Of a stretch of DNA of 64,000 nt, positions 7,120 through 15,905 are shown one piece after another. The stretch is taken from NCBI RefSeq assembly GCF_018324685.1, contig NZ_AP023354.1:1736001-1800000 (forward strand). Direction: 5' to 3'. Position numbers and translations under genes: made by a program. How positions within the stretch are numbered: the stretch's first letter is position 1; every line of letters begins with the position of its first letter. Under the pieces are notes generated by a model that saw nothing but the letters and a program-made list of their open reading frames with translations, ran no database searches and had not been told where the DNA came from. The DNA comes from Actinocatenispora sera. GTDB taxonomy: Bacteria; Actinomycetota; Actinomycetes; Mycobacteriales; Micromonosporaceae.

Positions 7120-9447
7120 GTGATCCGGATGCGCGAACACTCCCTGCTGTCCAACGCCGCGTCATTGCTGATCTGTGGTCTGCTAGCTGGCGTTGTGGTG
7201 GCCGCCGCGGCATTTCCGGCGGTTGCCTTCGGCGGGCTCACCGCGAAGGCCGGCTCCGACTCGTTCGAGAACCTGCCGAGCGACCTCAAGATCGCGCCCT
7301 CCCAGCAGATCTCGTACCTGTACGCGAACGACGGCAAGACGCTGATCGCGCAGATGTACGACGAGAACCGCAAGGACGTGCCGCTCAGCCAGGTCTCCAA
7401 GAACATGCAGCGGGCGATCGTCGCGGCCGAGGACACCCGCTTCTACCACCACCACGGCGTCGACCTGAAGGGCGTCATGCGCGCCCTGGTCGCGAACGGG
7501 CAGAGCGGTGAGGTCCAGCAGGGCTCGTCCACGCTGACCATGCAGTACGTGCGGAACGTGCTCAAGAGCGACCCGAACCTGACGCCCGAGGAGCAGAAGG
7601 AGGCGCTCGCCGACACCCCGGCCCGCAAGCTCAAGGAGATGCGGTACGCGGTGGCGCTGGAGAAGAAGCTGACCAAGAAGCAGATCCTCGAGCGCTACCT
7701 CAACATCTCCTACTTCGGCCACGGCGCGTACGGGATCTACGCGGCGAGCAAGACCTACTTCTCCAAGCTGCCGAGCGAGCTGACGGTGTCCGAGGCGGCC
7801 ATGATCGCCGGCCTGGTGCAGTCGCCCGACCAGTACGACCCGACGAAGGACATGAAGGACGCCACCGCGCGGCGCGACTACGTGCTCGGCGCGATGGCGA
7901 AGATGGGCTACATCGGCACCGATACCGCGCACAAGGACCAGAAGCAGAAGATCGAGCTGCACGTCAGCCAGGCCGAGAACGGCTGCAGCAGCGTCCCGGA
8001 CAAGCACAACGACTGGGGCTTCTTCTGCGACTACGTGCAGAACTGGTGGTCGCATCAGAAGGCGTTCGGGGCCAACCCGGCCGAGCGGGTGAAGAACCTC
8101 AAGCAGGGCGGCTACAAGATCATCACCTCGCTGGACCCGAAGACCCAGCAGACCGCGATGGACCAGTCCACCAGCGTCTACGCCAAGAACAGCAACTTCG
8201 CGCTGCCGATCGCGGCCGTCGAGCCGGGCACCGGCCGGGTGCTCGCCCTCGCGGTCAACCGCAACTACAGCTACGCGAAGAACCCGAAGGGCCAGAACGG
8301 CTACCCGAACACGGTGAACCCGCTGATCACCGGCACCGGCGACTCGGTGCACGACGGCGGCTACCAGACCGGTTCGACGTACAAGATGTTCACCATGCTG
8401 GCGGCGCTGGCCGACGGCAAGCCGCTGGACACCGGCTACGTGGCACCGGTGCAGTTCAAGTCGCGCTACCCGACCGCGGCCGGTGACGGCGCCTGCTCGA
8501 ACGGCAACGGCGGCTACGTCTACTGCGTCAAGAACGACAGCGACACCAGCTACTTCTCCGGGTACCGCAACATGTGGACCGGCTTCGGGCACTCCGTCAA
8601 CACGTACTTCGTCTGGCTGGAGCAGGAGGTCGGACCGCAGAAGGCGGTCGCGATGGCCAAGAAGCTCGGGATCAAGTTCAAGGGCGACCCGAACCAGGGC
8701 TTCACCGAGAACCACGGAGCCAGCGACGCCTGGCTGTCCAACCACGCGGACGAGTGGGGTCCGTTCACCCTCGGCGTGACCAGCACGTACCCGCTGGAGC
8801 TGGCCAACGCGTACGCCACGATCGCCGCGGACGGGAAGTACTGCGCGCCGCTGCCGGTCATGAAGATCATCAACAACGAGGGCAAAGAGGTCTCGGCCGG
8901 CAAGCCCAACTGCCACCAGGCGATTCCCGCGGACATCGCCCGCGCCGCCACCGACGCCACCCGGTGCACCGTGAACCAGACCCCGTACTACGGGCAGTGC
9001 AGCGGCGGCACCGCCGGCGCCGTCGCCGGCTGGCTGGGCGACTGGCAGTTCGGTGGCAAGACCGGTTCGTCGCAGAACAACGCGACCGAGACGTTCGCCG
9101 GGATCACCACGGGGGTGGCCGCGGCGGGTACCGCGGTCGATCCCACCGACCAACGCAACTACGTCGGCGCCGTTGTCTCCAACCAGGTCGACCAGGCGGT
9201 CACCAAGACCATGCAGACGGCGCTGCGGCACAAGAAGCCGGTCGCATTCAAGAAGGAATCGAAGAAGATCGCCCTCGGCGACGACGGCTCCCTGACCCAG
9301 CCGCCGCCGACCAAGAAGAAGAAGGACGACCCGAAGCACCCCGGCGGTGACGATCACGGCGGGCGCGGGCATGGCGGCCACGGCGGGGGCACCTGGCCGT
9401 TCGGCGAGACGCCGCAGAGCTACGGCCCCACCGGCCGACGCTACTGA
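7120..9447 (+). CDS. ponA2: class A penicillin-binding protein (PonA2 type)
   Basis: This bifunctional peptidoglycan synthase has about 775 residues. A single N-terminal membrane helix is followed by the transglycosylase domain, with catalytic EDTRFYHHHG near residue 104 and GSSTLTMQYVRN. The transpeptidase domain has the SxxK motif STYK near 419, SVN near 491 and KTGSS at 647. All catalytic motifs are intact. The C-terminus has a Lys-rich then His/Gly-rich tail and no PASTA domain, unlike mycobacterial PonA2. Start choice lies between GTG 7120 and ATG 7129, both just before the helix. The neighbours are those of ponA2 (Rv3682, recalled). Confidence 0.92.
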   Translation: MIRMREHSLLSNAASLLICGLLAGVVVAAAAFPAVAFGGLTAKAGSDSFENLPSDLKIAPSQQISYLYANDGKTLIAQMYDENRKDVPLSQVSKNMQRAIVAAEDTRFYHHHGVDLKGVMRALVANGQSGEVQQGSSTLTMQYVRNVLKSDPNLTPEEQKEALADTPARKLKEMRYAVALEKKLTKKQILERYLNISYFGHGAYGIYAASKTYFSKLPSELTVSEAAMIAGLVQSPDQYDPTKDMKDATARRDYVLGAMAKMGYIGTDTAHKDQKQKIELHVSQAENGCSSVPDKHNDWGFFCDYVQNWWSHQKAFGANPAERVKNLKQGGYKIITSLDPKTQQTAMDQSTSVYAKNSNFALPIAAVEPGTGRVLALAVNRNYSYAKNPKGQNGYPNTVNPLITGTGDSVHDGGYQTGSTYKMFTMLAALADGKPLDTGYVAPVQFKSRYPTAAGDGACSNGNGGYVYCVKNDSDTSYFSGYRNMWTGFGHSVNTYFVWLEQEVGPQKAVAMAKKLGIKFKGDPNQGFTENHGASDAWLSNHADEWGPFTLGVTSTYPLELANAYATIAADGKYCAPLPVMKIINNEGKEVSAGKPNCHQAIPADIARAATDATRCTVNQTPYYGQCSGGTAGAVAGWLGDWQFGGKTGSSQNNATETFAGITTGVAAAGTAVDPTDQRNYVGAVVSNQVDQAVTKTMQTALRHKKPVAFKKESKKIALGDDGSLTQPPPTKKKKDDPKHPGGDDHGGRGHGGHGGGTWPFGETPQSYGPTGRRY

Positions 9448-9608
9448 CGACCGGGCCCGGGTGCCGACCATCGGCCGGTCCCCGGGCCGCCGGTCGGCCC
9501 GCCGTTCGTCGTACGTCCGGCCGCCGAGTCGCCGCTCGCCCGGCGTCCCGTTGCCGCCCGCTTGGCGTGCTCTGTCGTCGTTGTGCCGGCCGAAGGGGTG
9601 CCCGGCGA

Positions 9609-10064
9609 TCAGCCGGCGAGCTGGCGCTTCACCTCGGCGGCGACCCGCTTGCCGTCGGCCCGGCCGGCCACCTTCGGCTGGATCCGCTTCATCGCCTGGC
9701 CCATCTGCCGCGGCTCGGTGAACCCGCCGTCGGCGAGTTCGGCGGCGACCAGCTCGGTCAGCTCGGCGTCGGACAGCTCCGCCGGCAGGTAGCGGGCCAG
9801 CACCTTCGCCTCGTCCCGCTCCCGCTGCGCCGACTCGGTACGGCCCGCGCCGTCGAACGCCTCCGCCGCCTCCCGGCGCTTCTTCGCCTCCTTCGTCAGC
9901 ACCGCCATGACCTCGTCGTCGGACAGCTCGGTGGCCGTCGTCCCGGACGTCTCGGCCGTGCGTACCGCGGTGAGGGCCATCCGCAGCGTGTCCCGGGTCA
10001 ACCCGTCCTTGGCTTTCATCGCCGCGGTCATGTCGGCGCGCAACCGTTCGCTCAGAGAACTCAT
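9609..10064 (-). CDS. GatB/YqeY domain protein
   Basis: This 151-residue protein of the YqeY family starts LSERLRADMTAAMKAKD and has RDTLRMALTAVRTAE and the C-terminal GQAMKRIQPKVAGRADGKRV, all family hallmarks. YqeY resembles the tRNA-binding tail domain of GatB, so a role in amidotransferase or tRNA handling is possible but unproved. It is convergent with ponA2 and divergent from the metallophosphoesterase. The length and start (ATG at 10064) agree with the family. Confidence 0.9.
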   Translation of the reverse strand: MSSLSERLRADMTAAMKAKDGLTRDTLRMALTAVRTAETSGTTATELSDDEVMAVLTKEAKKRREAAEAFDGAGRTESAQRERDEAKVLARYLPAELSDAELTELVAAELADGGFTEPRQMGQAMKRIQPKVAGRADGKRVAAEVKRQLAG

Positions 10065-10143
10065 CGGTCCATGATCCTCCCGACCGGGCGCGGGCCCGGT
10101 GCCGCGTCGGAGGGGTCCCGGGCCGGATCACTACAGTGACGGC

Positions 10144-11034
10144 ATGCGGAGTCGGACCACGCTGCTGGCCGCCGGGGTGCTCACCGCCGGTGCGGCCACC
10201 CTCGCGTACGCCAGCCTGATCGAGCGCAACCGCTTCACCCTGCGCCGCTACGACGTGCCCGTGCTCGCGCCGGACGCCGAGCCGCTGCGCGTACTGCAGA
10301 TCTCCGACCTGCACATGATGCCCGACCAGCGGCGCAAGCAGGACTGGACGGCCGGGCTCGCCGCGCTCGACCCCGACCTGGTGCTGCTCACCGGCGACAA
10401 CATGGCCCACCCCGGCTCGCTGCCCGGCGTACTGCGGGCGCTGCAGCCGCTGCTGACCACCGCACCCGGCGCGTTCGTGTTCGGCTCGAACGACTACCAG
10501 GGCCCGATCCTGAAGAACCCGTTCACCTATTTCAACCCGAACCGGGTGTACCGGCAGGGCGTGCACCTGCCCGTCGAAGACCTGCGTGACGTGCTCGCCG
10601 CGCACGGCTGGGTCGACCTGAACAACGCCCGCAGCGTGCTCAAGGCCGGCGGGCGGACCGTCCAGCTCGTCGGCGTCGACGACCCGCACATCGAACGCGA
10701 CGACTACGCCGCGGTCGCCGGCAGCGTCGACCGGGTCGCCGACGTACACATCGGGCTGACCCACTCGCCGGAGCCGCGGGTGCTCGACCCGATGACCGAC
10801 GACGGTTTCGAGCTCATCGTCGCCGGCCACACCCACGGCGGCCAGGTCCGGATGCCCGGCTTCGGCGCCCTCGTCACCAACTGCGGCCTCGACCGCCGCC
10901 GCGCCCGCGGCCTGCACCGGTACGGCGCCGCCTGGCTGCACGTCTCCGCCGGTCTGGGCACCAGCCCGTACGCCCCGGTCCGGTTCGCCTGCCCACCGGA
11001 AGCGACCCTGCTCACCCTCGTACCCCGCTCCTGA
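10144..11034 (+). CDS. metallophosphoesterase (Rv3683-like), membrane anchored
   Basis: This 296-residue calcineurin-like phosphoesterase has an N-terminal hydrophobic helix ([18 protein letters not shown]). The metal motifs are ISDLHMM, LTGDN, the SND variant of GNHD in FGSNDYQ, and [13 protein letters not shown]. Such membrane-linked enzymes (YkuE-like) act on phosphoesters near the membrane, but the substrate is unknown. I chose the ATG at 10144 because it directly precedes the helix. Its place downstream of ponA2 matches Rv3683 by recalled synteny. Confidence 0.88.
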   Translation: MRSRTTLLAAGVLTAGAATLAYASLIERNRFTLRRYDVPVLAPDAEPLRVLQISDLHMMPDQRRKQDWTAGLAALDPDLVLLTGDNMAHPGSLPGVLRALQPLLTTAPGAFVFGSNDYQGPILKNPFTYFNPNRVYRQGVHLPVEDLRDVLAAHGWVDLNNARSVLKAGGRTVQLVGVDDPHIERDDYAAVAGSVDRVADVHIGLTHSPEPRVLDPMTDDGFELIVAGHTHGGQVRMPGFGALVTNCGLDRRRARGLHRYGAAWLHVSAGLGTSPYAPVRFACPPEATLLTLVPRS

Positions 11035-11120
11035 CCGCCGGCGCCCGCGGTCGGTCCGGGGCGGCGTACCCCGCGTTCGCGCCCACCCACGGCAGTCCGC
11101 TAGTATTGCGTCCGCACCAC

Positions 11121-11197
11121 CGGGGTGTGGCGCAGCTTGGCAGCGCGCTTCGTTCGGGACGAAGAGGCCGTGGGTTCAAATCCCGCCACCCCGACCA
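11121..11197 (+). tRNA. tRNA-Pro(CGG)
   Basis: A full cloverleaf is visible. The 7-bp acceptor stem is CGGGGTG/CACCCCG, and the anticodon stem CTTCG/CGAAG surrounds the loop TTCGGGA, giving anticodon CGG at 11155-11157 with G37 as expected for Pro. The T arm contains GGTTCAAAT, and CCA is encoded at 11195-11197. A TAGTAT -10-like box lies 15 bp upstream. It reads CCG codons, which are frequent in this genome. Confidence 0.97.
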
Positions 11198-11213
11198 GCC
11201 ATCACGGCAGCTC

Positions 11214-11237
11214 AGAGCCCATCTTCGGATGGGCTCT
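11214..11237 (+). terminator. tRNA terminator hairpin with TTCG loop
   Basis: A perfect 10-bp stem (AGAGCCCATC and its complement) closes a TTCG tetraloop 17 bp after the tRNA. Confidence 0.75.
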
Positions 11238-11408
11238 CGGCGTCTCCGGGGCCAAACTTGGCTCCCCGGTCAGCAGAAAGTCGGCACACACCTCCGTGGA
11301 CGGTCCGGCGACGCGTGCGTGGCCAGGCCCGGCGTGGTCACGGCTGGCCCGTGCCGCCATGATCCGCTGCACGTCGTTGATCGGAACGTCCGCCGGCACG
11401 AGCCCCGG

Positions 11409-12137
11409 TCAGGCCTGTTCGAAGTGGAAGGACTTGATGAAGCAGTCGCGCTGCTGGGCGACTGCGAACAGGATGCACTCCACGAGCGACTGTGCGGTGA
11501 GGGCGTTCGTGGCCTCCCGCGGCGTGGAGGTCCAGTCCGGCGAGAGTGGGTCGGAGTTGTCGAAGTCGGGTGGGTACAGCGAGATCACTCGCACCCCTTG
11601 GGGACGTAGCCGCCTGGAGAGGATCTCGGTGAACCCGGCCTGCGCGCTCTTGGCCGCGTAGAAGGCGTCGTGCGCGTCGGAGCGGTGATGCCCGGCGGTT
11701 CCGCAGGCGGAGACCATCGTCACCACATCCGGCTTGTCCGAGCTGAGTAGCAGCGGGAGGAAGTGCTTCACGGCCAGGATCGTGCCCGTGGCACCGGATG
11801 CGATCGTGTCGACGACATCGTCGTCGGACACCGACCGGAGATCCGGCCCGTCGAGGTAGCGCGAGCCGTTGTTGATGAGGATGTCCACCCGGTCGACGCG
11901 CTGGGCGACGCCCGATGCGAAATCCCGGATCGAGGCGGGATCCGTGAGGTCGCAAGCATAGGCGTGTACCCGTTGGTGGCCTCGGCCGCGGATCTCGTCA
12001 CGGACCCGCTCGGCGGCGGCGAGGCTGCGCGCGGACAGCAGGACCTCGGCGCCGAGCTCCGCGAACCGGATGGCCAGAGTTCGCCCGAAGTCCCGGCCGG
12101 CAGCAGTGACGACGACGCGATGGTTGTCGAATCTCAT
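11409..12137 (-). CDS. SDR-family oxidoreductase with altered active site
   Basis: This is a 242-residue Rossmann protein of the short-chain dehydrogenase family (ILINNG, VVTMVSACG, GVRVISLYPP). Two key motifs deviate. The nucleotide loop reads TAAGRDFG instead of TGxxxGxG. The catalytic YxxxK reads FYAAK, so Phe stands at the Tyr position with Tyr displaced by one residue. It may be a weak or non-enzymatic SDR, or use a shifted Tyr. I chose the ATG at 12137 (AAGGA upstream), because the Rossmann strand starts five residues later. It lies 31 bp after a lipoprotein gene in the same direction. Confidence 0.8.
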   Translation of the reverse strand: MRFDNHRVVVTAAGRDFGRTLAIRFAELGAEVLLSARSLAAAERVRDEIRGRGHQRVHAYACDLTDPASIRDFASGVAQRVDRVDILINNGSRYLDGPDLRSVSDDDVVDTIASGATGTILAVKHFLPLLLSSDKPDVVTMVSACGTAGHHRSDAHDAFYAAKSAQAGFTEILSRRLRPQGVRVISLYPPDFDNSDPLSPDWTSTPREATNALTAQSLVECILFAVAQQRDCFIKSFHFEQA

Positions 12138-12168
12138 GGCCTCGATCCTTGCGGACGAACCGGTCGGG

Positions 12169-12747
12169 TCAGGTGGCACAGTCCTCGTTGCCGATCATGG
12201 TGATGGCGAGGACCTTGCCGTCCGCGATGGCGAAGCGGTAGCGGGCTTGCGGGTTGCCGGGGACCGGGGCCAGCTTGGTGCCGTTGTAGGACTGGGCCAA
12301 CTGCGGGTACGCGGCCCGCACCTGCGCGAGCGTCGCGCCGCCGGCGATGTCTTGCGGGGTGGGCACGGTGGCGGGCGGCGCGATCTCGACCACCCCGCGG
12401 TCCGGCGAGATCAGGACGAACGCGTCCTGGACGGTGCCGCCGACGAGCGGGTACTGGGCGCAGCGGTTGGCTTCCGGGGCGCGGGTGGCCGGCGCGGCCA
12501 GCATCCCGGTGGCGTTGGCCTGCCTCGTGGTCATGCCGAATCGCAGCGGTCCCAGCCCCGTCGGGCCGAGCACCAGTCCGGACGGGAGCCCGTCCGCCGG
12601 CGGTGCGCTCGTCGGGCTGGTGGACGCGCTCGCCGGCGGCGTGCTGCGCGCATCGGTGGTGTGCTGGGTGCTCGCGGCGACCGAACCGCAGGCTGTCATC
12701 GTCAGGAGCGGCAGGATGAGTAGACCAACCAACGCTTTTCGCCGCAC
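12169..12747 (-). CDS. probable lipoprotein of unknown function
   Basis: This is a 192-residue secreted protein. A signal peptide (RRKALVGLLILPLLTMTAC) ends in a plausible lipobox with Cys20, followed by a Ser/Thr/Pro/Ala-rich linker to about residue 55. The globular part contains LGPLRFGMTTRQANATG, a pattern seen in small actinobacterial surface proteins of unknown role, and two more Cys (NRCAQY and EDCAT) that could pair. The start is a GTG. The downstream SDR gene is close enough to share the transcript. I do not recognise the family. Confidence 0.72.
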   Translation of the reverse strand: MRRKALVGLLILPLLTMTACGSVAASTQHTTDARSTPPASASTSPTSAPPADGLPSGLVLGPTGLGPLRFGMTTRQANATGMLAAPATRAPEANRCAQYPLVGGTVQDAFVLISPDRGVVEIAPPATVPTPQDIAGGATLAQVRAAYPQLAQSYNGTKLAPVPGNPQARYRFAIADGKVLAITMIGNEDCAT

Positions 12748-12837
12748 GCGAGCCTCCGGGTCGCCGAGCGGGCGACCCCGCCGAGGAAGATCACTTTATC
12801 GCTGGCCGAGTACGAGATCCGTCCGGGAGCGGGACGG

Positions 12838-13323
12838 TCAGGTACCGAGCCGGCGGGTGTACGTGAGGGCTGCCTTGCCGTTGAGCTCGGTCTCGGTGCC
12901 CGGGGTGAACGCGTTGCGGGTCAGCACGGTGCGCGAGGCGGCGTTGGCGAGCGTGGTGCGGGCGCGCAGCGTGGTCAGGCCGTACTCGGTGGCGGCGCGG
13001 ACGCACAGCTCGGCCACCGCGGCGGTGGCGAGGCCCCGGCCGGTGGCGTGCTCGGCCACCCGGTAGCCCAGTTCGGCCTCGCCGTCGGCGATGTCGACCA
13101 GGTTGAACCGCCCGAGCACCGAGCCGTCGTCGTTGACGAGCAGGTGGAACAGGCAGGCACCGGTGGCTTGTTCGGCGATCCGGTCGGCCAGCATCTCGTC
13201 GAACCGGGTGAAGAACTCGTCACCCCGGTCCGGGATGATCGCGGCGAAGAACGCGCGGTTCTCCCGTTCGAAGGCGAGCAGCGCCTTCGCATGGTCGGCG
13301 CGCAGCAGTTCCAGTGTGGGCAT
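12838..13323 (-). CDS. GNAT acetyltransferase (RimJ/RimL-like)
   Basis: This 161-residue acetyltransferase begins PTLELLRADHAKALLAFE and has the RimJ-like core DGEAELGYRVAEHATGRGLAT, with the acetyl-CoA pyrophosphate loop (HATGRGLAT), and ends TLANAASRTVLTRNAFTP. These features match enzymes that acetylate protein N-termini or small amines, but the substrate is not known. It is divergent from a hydrolase gene. ATG 13323 is the family start. Confidence 0.85.
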   Translation of the reverse strand: MPTLELLRADHAKALLAFERENRAFFAAIIPDRGDEFFTRFDEMLADRIAEQATGACLFHLLVNDDGSVLGRFNLVDIADGEAELGYRVAEHATGRGLATAAVAELCVRAATEYGLTTLRARTTLANAASRTVLTRNAFTPGTETELNGKAALTYTRRLGT

Positions 13324-13431
13324 CGCGCGAACGTAACCGACGTGGCCACGGCACCGCCGCCGATTTAAGTCCTGGAAGAAGGCGTCCGACGTCTGCCGCC
13401 GGGACCCCCTCGATCCGGCCACCCTCGTAGC

Positions 13432-14223
13432 GTGGCGGTCGTGGACGACAGGGTGGGGACGGGTGCGCGGGTGGCGCGGTGGGCGGCGGAGGTCGTGTCG
13501 GGCGGGGTGGTGGAGCGCGGGTTCCAGGTGGGTACGGTGCCCGGGGTGGTGTGGCTGCCGGCGCGGCCGGCGGCGCCGGTTCCGTTGGTACTGCTGGGAC
13601 ACGGCGGGAGCGGGCACAAGCGGGCGCCGCGGCAGCTGCGGCTCGGTCGCTGGTTCGCCGGTACGGCGGGGATCGCCGCGGCCGCGATCGACGGCCCGTA
13701 CCACGGGGACCGGGCCGTGCCGGCGTACCAGGAGCGGATCGCGGCGGCGGGGATCGAGCGCGTCGTCGACGGCATGGTCGGCGACTGGCGGGCGGCCCGG
13801 GACGTGCTGACCGCGCTGGACGAGATCGACGCCGTCCGGGTCGGCTACCTGGGCCTGTCGATGGGGACCCGGTTCGGCCTCCCGTTCGTGGCGGCCGCCG
13901 GCGACCTGCTCCGTTGTGCGGTGCTGGGCAAGTTCGGGCTGCGCCACCCGGACGAGCTGCCGGCCGGGATGGACATGGCGCCGCGACTCGCCGCGGATGC
14001 GGCCCGGGTACGCACGCCCGTGCTGTTCCACCTGCAGTGGGACGACGAGCTGTTCGGTCGCGCCGGCCAGTTCGAGCTGTTCGATCGGCTCGGCTCGGCG
14101 GACAAGCAACTGATCGCGTTCCCCGGCGGGCACGGTACGGCCGGCGAGGAGGCGATCGCCGCGTGGTGCGATTTCCTCGTCCGGCGGCTGACCGCGGTGC
14201 GGCCCGCGGGCGACGGCAGGTGA
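13432..14223 (+). CDS. alpha/beta hydrolase, dienelactone-hydrolase-like
   Basis: This 263-residue alpha/beta hydrolase has nucleophile elbow GLSMG (Ser near residue 144), a catalytic Asp in QWDDELF and His in GGHGT. The oxyanion region reads [10 protein letters not shown]. No signal peptide is present, so it should be cytoplasmic. The overall pattern fits dienelactone-hydrolase-like or acyl-ester enzymes; the substrate is unknown. The GTG at 13432 is the likely start. The next gene is convergent, with about 70 bp between. Confidence 0.82.
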   Translation: MAVVDDRVGTGARVARWAAEVVSGGVVERGFQVGTVPGVVWLPARPAAPVPLVLLGHGGSGHKRAPRQLRLGRWFAGTAGIAAAAIDGPYHGDRAVPAYQERIAAAGIERVVDGMVGDWRAARDVLTALDEIDAVRVGYLGLSMGTRFGLPFVAAAGDLLRCAVLGKFGLRHPDELPAGMDMAPRLAADAARVRTPVLFHLQWDDELFGRAGQFELFDRLGSADKQLIAFPGGHGTAGEEAIAAWCDFLVRRLTAVRPAGDGR

Positions 14224-14294
14224 GGATGCCGCCGGGGCGCGCGGCGCCGGGCCGGCCCGGACGGCGGCGCGGTGGCGCGGTGGCGGCGGTGGCG

Positions 14295-14735
14295 TCAGGT
14301 CGTGATGCGGTAGAGGTTGGTGGCGCGTTCGGTGAAGCCGAGGCGGCGGTAGAGCCGGTTCGCCGCCTCCCGGGACGGCCGTGAGGTCAGATCGACGGTA
14401 CGGGCGCCGGAGGTGCGGGCCAGCTCGACCGCCGCGGTGACCAGCGCCGCGCCGACCCCCTGGCCGCGGGCGGCGGAGTCCACGACGACGTCCTCGATCC
14501 AGGCCCGTACCCCGGTCGGGATGGGGAACGTGACGAGTGTCAGGGTGCCGAGGATCTCGCCGCCGGCGCGCGCGACGAGCAGCCGGTTCGCCGGATGGTC
14601 GGCGAGCGCCTGCAGTGCGTCGCCGTCCAGCGGTGCGGCCGAGCTGGACAGTTGCGGCAGCAGCCGGCGGAATGCCTCGGCGATGTCGCCGGAGACGGTA
14701 CGGACCACCTCGATTTCGACACCCATGCCCGGCAC
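14295..14735 (-). CDS. GNAT acetyltransferase
   Basis: This is a 146-residue GNAT fold protein. The acetyl-CoA site is VVDSAARGQGVGAALV, and SREAANRLYRRLGF is the typical C-terminal helix-strand. Nothing identifies the acceptor. The start could be ATG 14735 or 14726; both precede the first strand. It stands alone between a convergent hydrolase gene and a non-coding stretch. Confidence 0.85.
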   Translation of the reverse strand: MPGMGVEIEVVRTVSGDIAEAFRRLLPQLSSSAAPLDGDALQALADHPANRLLVARAGGEILGTLTLVTFPIPTGVRAWIEDVVVDSAARGQGVGAALVTAAVELARTSGARTVDLTSRPSREAANRLYRRLGFTERATNLYRITT

Positions 14736-14939
14736 TGTAGAGGTCGCGCCGCTCGACTGATGCGAGACGGCCAGGCATCGATCGATGCGGTTACACCCTT
14801 TGAGTGATCATGAATGTTCTGTCCGTGACCTACCGGCCGTTCCGCCGTTGGACTCCCCAGAACTCCAAGCAAGTTGCAGCGAGCGAGAACCGGTGCGTGT
14901 TGCCGGCTTTCCGCCCGCCTGACCGAGCAGGGAGGAACG

Positions 14940-15110
14940 ATGTTGGACCGGATCCGACGCCGGCTGCTGTCCTGGCCGCACCGTGGCGGGAGCGCCGTTG
15001 CGTCGGTCGCCGACCCGTACGAGGGCGCCCAGCGCCTGGCTCAGCGCCACCAGGCGATCCGCCGCACCCTGGCCGAGATCCGCGCGGAGCGGGTGACGGG
15101 CCAGCACTGA
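14940..15110 (+). CDS. small basic protein, hypothetical
   Basis: A 56-residue ORF (MLDRIRRRLLSWPHRGG at its start) follows a good ribosome site (GGGAGG, 6 bp before ATG) and ends before a strong 28-bp palindrome that would serve as terminator. The product is very Arg-rich with a predicted amphipathic helix (QRLAQRHQAIRRTLAEIRAE). No family is recognised. The ribosome site and terminator support it as a real gene, but the coding evidence is limited by its length. Confidence 0.5.
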   Translation: MLDRIRRRLLSWPHRGGSAVASVADPYEGAQRLAQRHQAIRRTLAEIRAERVTGQH

Positions 15111-15173
15111 TAGCCGCTGCAGAGCCGTCGGGGCGTCGACCACGCCCCCCGGTGGCACCATGACGATGTTTCC

Positions 15174-15201
15174 CTGACGGCCGGCAGCTGCCGGCCGTCA
15201 G
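15174..15201. terminator. 28-bp perfect palindrome after the small ORF
   Basis: CTGACGGCCGGCAG is followed directly by its exact complement, with no loop. It sits about 60 bp after the stop at 15110, as expected for a terminator. Confidence 0.65.
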
Positions 15202-15280
15202 TCGTGTCGGCACCGCGTGTCCACCGTGGATGGTCCACTCAGGACGATCGCTGGCTGACACCGTTGACAGGAAGTGCAGA

Positions 15281-15323
15281 ACGGACATGCCGTGACACCG
15301 CACCGGTGTCACGGCATGTCCGT
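15281..15323. repeat. long perfect hairpin, 20-bp stem with 3-nt loop
   Basis: The arm ACGGACATGCCGTGACACCG (15281-15300) is exactly complementary to 15304-15323, with CAC between. It lies between a plus-strand small gene and the 3' end of a minus-strand gene. It could terminate the latter, but the stem is unusually long and perfect. Confidence 0.75.
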
Positions 15324-15360
15324 GTGGTCCGCGGGGCCGCGCCGTACCCGCAGCCCCGCG

Positions 15361-15762
15361 TCAACGGCGGACCAGCAGGCCCGCCGCGTTCACCAGCACC
15401 GTGCGCTCGGTCCGGTGCCGCCGGTTGTGGTCGAGCTCCCATCCGGTCAGATAGAGCCAGCCCGCCCGGCCCGGCGACCGGCCCCTGCTGGCGTCCACAC
15501 TGGACGGCTCGACCTTGACGACCTGCAACAGGATCGATTCGCGCGCGAACTGCGGCGAGGCGCGTCCGGTCAGGTGCACGACCTCACCGGCCGACGGAAC
15601 CTGACCGGCCGGGAGTGTCTCGTAACGGGGGAGTGACTGCGATAGCAGAGTGTGTGCGGCGTTGGTCACCTCCGTCATCTTGCCGCTCGGGATGTGCAGG
15701 CGGGAGCCGACCACCCCCCGAACGGGTGTGTCCGGTTTCACTGGGTGGAGAGGATCGGACAT
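15361..15762 (-). CDS. hypothetical protein
   Basis: This 133-residue cytoplasmic-looking protein has no signal or membrane segment. It has a moderately hydrophobic, strand-rich middle (EVVHLTGRASPQFARESILLQVVKVEP) and a C-terminus with WLYLTGWELDHNRR. I do not recognise it. I chose the ATG at 15762 because upstream residues are Pro/Ala-rich and run toward the divergent cyclase promoter, although no strong ribosome site is present. It is divergent from the diguanylate cyclase gene. Confidence 0.6.
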   Translation of the reverse strand: MSDPLHPVKPDTPVRGVVGSRLHIPSGKMTEVTNAAHTLLSQSLPRYETLPAGQVPSAGEVVHLTGRASPQFARESILLQVVKVEPSSVDASRGRSPGRAGWLYLTGWELDHNRRHRTERTVLVNAAGLLVRR

Positions 15763-15905
15763 CGAGCCCGGAATCGGCGCAACGGGCGCGCGCGTCCCTG
15801 GCAATGGCTACTCAACGTACACTCGATAGAGACGGAGAGAGATCATCGCGCCGGCCAGCGCTCTGCTCGGCGTTGCGGTACGACAGAAAGGCTCGGCCCC
15901 GGCAC

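Noticed and set aside
7183-10941. Very long open frame on the minus strand across ponA2 and the phosphoesterase
   Set aside because: It is a GC-rich antisense shadow with no recognisable domain, and covers genes with clear motifs on the other strand.
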